9,262 bases of DNA from Bacteroidaceae bacterium (GTDB lineage Bacteria; Bacteroidota; Bacteroidia; Bacteroidales; Bacteroidaceae): contig JAEDIG010000098.1 of NCBI GenBank assembly GCA_016292545.1, forward strand, positions 1 through 9,262. Direction: 5' to 3'. Under the pieces are notes generated by a model, which saw only the letters and a list, made by a program, of their open reading frames with translations, was not told the DNA's origin and ran no database searches. Shown here piece by piece: positions 6,333 through 9,262 of the stretch. The translations under genes were made by a program, and so were the position numbers. The first letter of the stretch is position 1. The number at the start of each line of letters is the position of its first letter.

Positions 6333-6956
6333 ATGTCGATAATAGGAAAATTATTTCACAGGAAATCAGAAGATAAGCCAGTTGTGGGAGGCATGGAGGA
6401 TTTCATGCTTCTTATACGCGTATATTATCAGGCATCCATGGCGGCACAGGTTGGTATAAACAATCTGGCGGCATTGCCCGATTTGCGCATCTTCAAGCAG
6501 ACTTATCATGTGACTACGCTCAACAATAAGTTGGGTTTAGCAGAGAAGAAACATTGTAGGAAACTGATACAGGACATCTATGGTCTCTCTCCAGAGTTCT
6601 TCGTGGAGATAGATGCCAGTATCAAGAAACGTTGCAAGAGGATTCAGGATGTACAGTCATACCTGCTTTCCTTCCAGGGTTTTAGTCAGGATCTGATGAT
6701 GTTGATGAGTAATCTCATGCAGTGGAAATTCCGTTTGCCTAGCTTCTTCCATAAAGCACTCAGGCAGATGGTGGCAAAGCAGATTCATGACATCCTGACC
6801 AAGAACGACTGGAAGGACGATGGTGTGAGACGTGCATGTGTCTCTATCCGTAAGTACCAGAACATGCTGGGATACAGCGAGGCGTGGATGACCGAATATG
6901 TCCATTCCCTGGTGATGCTTGCAAAGAAAGAGCCTCAGAAGAAAGCCGAGGATTAG
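6333..6956 (+). CDS. Unrecognised helical protein, first gene of the zapA-rny cluster
   Basis: A 207-aa protein I do not recognise. It has no signal peptide or membrane span and looks cytosolic. It begins with a short amphipathic stretch (MSIIGKLFHRK) that could touch the membrane, followed by mostly helix-forming sequence rich in Met, Leu, Gln and Lys; examples are FMLLIRVYYQASMAAQVG (24-41), a basic patch IKKRCKRIQD (97-106), and SQDLMMLMSNLMQWKF (118-133). The C-terminus is charged (KKEPQKKAED). I see no nucleotide-binding, DNA-binding or enzyme motif. The ATG is supported by codon-like sequence directly after it and by a weak promoter match. The ZapB-like gene starts 14 bp after its stop and the cluster continues through zapA to rny, so a role in division or membrane-linked RNA decay is suggested by position alone. 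That it is a real gene is likely; its function is unknown. Confidence 0.75.
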   Translation: MSIIGKLFHRKSEDKPVVGGMEDFMLLIRVYYQASMAAQVGINNLAALPDLRIFKQTYHVTTLNNKLGLAEKKHCRKLIQDIYGLSPEFFVEIDASIKKRCKRIQDVQSYLLSFQGFSQDLMMLMSNLMQWKFRLPSFFHKALRQMVAKQIHDILTKNDWKDDGVRRACVSIRKYQNMLGYSEAWMTEYVHSLVMLAKKEPQKKAED

Positions 6957-6970
6957 CTATTTGAAATGTG

Positions 6971-7288
6971 ATGGATGCGCAATTGAAATCTCTCCTTGTT
7001 CGGCTGGAAACCAGGACCCGTCAGTTGGTCCTGGCATATAATCAGCTGGCTGTTGAATGTAACGGCCTGCGGCAGGAACTGGAGGATGCTGAGCAGGAGC
7101 AGAGCCGGTTGCGTGAAGAGAATGAGCAGTTAAGGCGACAGTATGACCATCTTAAGATGGCCAAATACATAGAACTATGTGATGACGACAAAAGACTGAA
7201 TCGCCAGAGAATAAACAAATTGGTACGTGAGGTAGACAAGTGTATTGCTATGCTCAAGTCCACAACGTCTGATGAAATCAATGAGTAA
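6971..7288 (+). CDS. Small coiled-coil protein, ZapB-like
   Basis: A 105-aa cytosolic protein whose central part, about residues 10-65, is a strong coiled coil rich in Leu, Glu, Gln and Arg (for example LRQELEDAEQEQSRLREENEQL), with a basic C-terminal helix RINKLVREVDKCIAML. Its size, composition and place directly before zapA suggest a ZapB-type partner that bundles ZapA-decorated FtsZ filaments; coiled coils align poorly, so this is analogy rather than proven homology. A GTG at 6968 directly before the ATG is an alternative start differing by one residue. The stop codon overlaps the zapA start by 8 nt (ATGAGTAA), indicating translational coupling and matched amounts of the two proteins. Confidence 0.75.
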   Translation: MDAQLKSLLVRLETRTRQLVLAYNQLAVECNGLRQELEDAEQEQSRLREENEQLRRQYDHLKMAKYIELCDDDKRLNRQRINKLVREVDKCIAMLKSTTSDEINE

Positions 7289-7595
7289 TCAAGGAAACAA
7301 ACTATCCATAACACTAAAGCTGGGTCGTTGGGTGATGCCAATCAATGTTGCACCCGAAGAGGAATACACCTATCGACAGGCAGAGAAACTCATGAAGGAC
7401 CGATATGCATTTTATTCAAATGGCTATCGGGGCCAGGGAGAGGACATGCATCTGGTGATGACATTGTTCGATCTTGCAATGACGTGCAAACGGCAGGAGA
7501 TGAATCTTAGTGTACAGCCCATCCTGGATAGATTGTCTCCTTTGCTCGACGATGTGGAGTCTGCCCTTGTGTCAACCAATCAAATGAAGAAATGA
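7281..7595 (+). CDS. zapA: Cell division protein ZapA
   Basis: A 104-aa cytosolic FtsZ-ring accessory protein. The N-terminal part KLSITLKLGRWVMPINVAPEEEYTYRQAEKLM is the short beta-strand/helix head typical of ZapA, which binds FtsZ, and the remainder (about 55-100) is the helix that dimerises and tetramerises as a coiled coil. Length is normal for the family. The start at 7281 places KLSITLKL where relatives have it; in-frame upstream starts (ATG at 7272, TTG at 7245) would add residues with no family counterpart and lie deeper inside the preceding gene. It overlaps the ZapB-like gene by 8 nt and is followed by rny after 34 bp, so all are probably one operon. Confidence 0.87.
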   Translation: MSNQGNKLSITLKLGRWVMPINVAPEEEYTYRQAEKLMKDRYAFYSNGYRGQGEDMHLVMTLFDLAMTCKRQEMNLSVQPILDRLSPLLDDVESALVSTNQMKK

Positions 7596-7629
7596 CTCCG
7601 ATTATTAATTTTTAATTTATACAACAAAC

Positions 7630-9192
7630 ATGACACTACCTATTATAATTGCATTAGCTGTAGGGCTGGTATTTTTCCTGCTCCTTTTGGCTGTTTGGTA
7701 TTTTTTTGCGGTTCCCGCTAAAAGGAAGGCTTTGCGGGAAGAGGCACGTATGGTTGCCGACAAGGAATCTGAGGTGCTAAAACAAAAGAAACTTCTGGAG
7801 GTGAAGGAGAAATTCCTTAGTAAGAAGGCCGAACTAGAAAAAGAAGTACAGCAGCGGAACCAGCAGATTCAGCATGCGGAGAACCGAATCAAGCAGCGTG
7901 AGCTTACCCTGAACCAGCGGCAGGACGAGTTGAACCGCAGGAAACAAGAGAATGATAGCTTGCGTCAGCGTCTTGAGACACAGGAATCCTTGCTGCAAAG
8001 AAAGGAAGAGGAGATTGATATGCGTCAGGCGGAGTTGATAGAGCAGGAACGTTCCAAACTTGAGGAACTTTCGGGTTTGAGTGCTGAGCAGGCACGCGAA
8101 AAGCTCATTGAATCAATGACTGACGAGGCGAAGACAAGTGCGCAGGCCTATATCAATGAAATCATGGATGATGCCAAATTGACTGCCAACAAAGAGGCTA
8201 AAAGGATTATTATTCAAACCATTCAGCGTGTGGCAACGGAAACTGCTGTTGAGAATAGTGTGACAGTATTCCATATTGAAAACGATGAGGTTAAGGGACG
8301 CATTATTGGTCGGGAAGGACGTAATATCCGTGCTCTTGAAGCGGCAACGGGCGTAGAAATCGTAGTTGACGACACGCCGGAAGCGATCGTGATTAGCGCC
8401 TTTGATCCTGTCCGCCGAGAGATATGCAGACTCGCCCTTCACCAGTTGGTGGCTGATGGACGTATTCATCCGGCACGTATTGAGGAAGTCGTGGCAAAGG
8501 TTAAACATCAGGTGGAAGAGGAAATTATTGAAACAGGAAAGCGGACCACCATTGACCTTGGTATTCATGGCTTGCATCCGGAACTCATTCGCATTGTGGG
8601 CAAGATGAAATACCGTAGCAGTTATGGCCAGAATCTTTTGCAGCATGCACGTGAAACGGCCAATCTGTGTGCTGTGATGGCTAGTGAACTTGGACTGAAT
8701 CCCAAGAAGGCCAAGCGTGCAGGCCTTCTGCATGATATTGGCAAGGTGCCTGATGAGGAGCCTGAAATGCCGCATGCTCTTTATGGAGCAAAACTGGCTG
8801 AACGTTTCAAGGAGAAGGCGGATATATGCAATGCCATTGGTGCCCATCATGACGAGATGGAGATGACTTCCCTCCTTGCACCCATCGTTCAGGTGTGTGA
8901 TGCAATCAGTGGCGCACGTCCTGGTGCACGACGTGAAATTGTGGAGGCATACATTAAGCGTCTTAAGGATCTTGAGAATATAGCGATGAGTTATCCAGGC
9001 GTTGTCAAGACCTATGCCATTCAGGCAGGCCGTGAACTTCGAGTCATTGTGGGTGCCGACAAAATTGACGATGAGCAGACCGAGAAACTCAGTGGTGAGA
9101 TTGCAACCAAGATACAGAATGAGATGACCTATCCTGGCCAGGTTAAGATTACAGTCATTCGAGAGACACGTTCGGTGTCTTATGCGAAATAA
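7630..9192 (+). CDS. rny: Ribonuclease Y
   Basis: A 520-aa membrane-anchored endoribonuclease that starts mRNA decay by cutting single-stranded, often 5'-monophosphorylated RNA. An N-terminal membrane helix (about 4-27) is followed by a long charged coiled coil (about 32-200), a KH RNA-binding domain (about 210-275) with GRIIGREGRNIRALE, and an HD metal-dependent catalytic domain (about 335-430). The HD residues are visible: His339 in LLQHARE, His368-Asp369 in LLHDIGK, His406-His407 in GAHHDE, and Asp424 in QVCDAISGARPGARRE. The ending YPGQVKITVIRETRSVSYAK is the usual RNase Y C-terminus, and the length is typical. The 34 bp upstream are A/T-rich without a convincing promoter, so expression likely comes from the zap genes upstream. 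A terminator follows 38 bp after the stop. Identification is firm. Confidence 0.97.
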   Translation: MTLPIIIALAVGLVFFLLLLAVWYFFAVPAKRKALREEARMVADKESEVLKQKKLLEVKEKFLSKKAELEKEVQQRNQQIQHAENRIKQRELTLNQRQDELNRRKQENDSLRQRLETQESLLQRKEEEIDMRQAELIEQERSKLEELSGLSAEQAREKLIESMTDEAKTSAQAYINEIMDDAKLTANKEAKRIIIQTIQRVATETAVENSVTVFHIENDEVKGRIIGREGRNIRALEAATGVEIVVDDTPEAIVISAFDPVRREICRLALHQLVADGRIHPARIEEVVAKVKHQVEEEIIETGKRTTIDLGIHGLHPELIRIVGKMKYRSSYGQNLLQHARETANLCAVMASELGLNPKKAKRAGLLHDIGKVPDEEPEMPHALYGAKLAERFKEKADICNAIGAHHDEMEMTSLLAPIVQVCDAISGARPGARREIVEAYIKRLKDLENIAMSYPGVVKTYAIQAGRELRVIVGADKIDDEQTEKLSGEIATKIQNEMTYPGQVKITVIRETRSVSYAK

Positions 9193-9230
9193 GGCCATAC
9201 CATAATATATTACGCGCACGCGAGGTCTTC

Positions 9231-9260
9231 CGCATTTTTCCCGGAAATGCGATTTTTTTT
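9231..9260 (+). terminator. Rho-independent terminator after rny
   Basis: CGCATTT (9231-9237) and AAATGCG (9245-9251) form a 7-bp stem around the loop TTCCCGG, followed by one A and eight T (9253-9260). It sits 38 nt past the rny stop codon and closes the zap-rny operon. Confidence 0.85.
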
Positions 9261-9262
9261 GC

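Noticed and set aside
7596..7629. Possible promoter or small RNA between zapA and rny
   Set aside because: The 34-bp A/T-rich gap contains TAATTTAT, two mismatches from the -7 consensus, and there is no room for a structured RNA such as 6S.
8113..9219. A 368-codon open frame on the minus strand opposite rny
   Set aside because: It is antisense to an unmistakable RNase Y gene, its translation is rich in His, Cys and Asn without known motifs, and it would begin in the rny 3' end beside the terminator. It is a shadow frame.
1..9262. Mobile elements, CRISPR arrays, toxin-antitoxin or defence genes, tRNA genes
   Set aside because: I saw no transposase or integrase motifs, no regularly spaced repeats, and no tRNA-like folds; gene spacing and content look like ordinary core chromosome.

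Overview
The window reads as a chromosomal segment from a member of the Bacteroidales (Bacteroidota). The main evidence is the promoter grammar: four intergenic sites carry the TAnnTTTGC -7 element typical of this phylum. Two of them also have the matching TTTG -33 element at 19-20 nt spacing. Most genes lack a clear Shine-Dalgarno sequence, and the gene content (Wzi-family capsule protein, lipocalin-like lipoprotein, RNase Y behind zapA) fits the same group. I cannot name the genus from sequence alone; a Prevotella/Bacteroides-like gut organism is a guess.

Layout: (1) 94-1723, minus strand: an operon of a HAD-family sugar-phosphatase-like enzyme followed by a secreted GH43-like glycosidase. 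A 16-bp hairpin lies beyond its 3' end. (2) 1846-2663, plus strand: a Cof-type HAD phosphatase with a textbook promoter and almost no leader. (3) 2730-4686, minus strand: a Wzi-family outer-membrane capsule protein followed by a small lipocalin-like lipoprotein. (4) 4798-6268, plus strand: a membrane polyprenyl-phosphate sugar-1-phosphate transferase that starts surface glycan synthesis. It diverges from the Wzi gene across a 172-bp region with back-to-back promoters and an imperfect inverted repeat. (5) 6333-9192, plus strand: a tight cluster of an unrecognised 207-aa protein, a coiled-coil ZapB-like protein, ZapA and RNase Y, closed by a rho-independent terminator at 9231-9260.

As a system, the middle of the window is about surface polysaccharide: lipid-linked synthesis at the inner membrane and attachment or assembly at the outer membrane. 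The right end couples a division-ring accessory module to the main membrane-anchored endoribonuclease. The left end is small-scale carbohydrate and phosphate metabolism. There are no insertion sequences, integrases, CRISPR arrays, tRNAs or rRNAs that I can see, and no gene-free stretch exceeds about 170 bp. I found no convincing new defence or mobile system. The items most worth a second look are the unknown 207-aa protein beside zapA/rny, the divergent capsule-gene control region, and the hairpin at 10-50.
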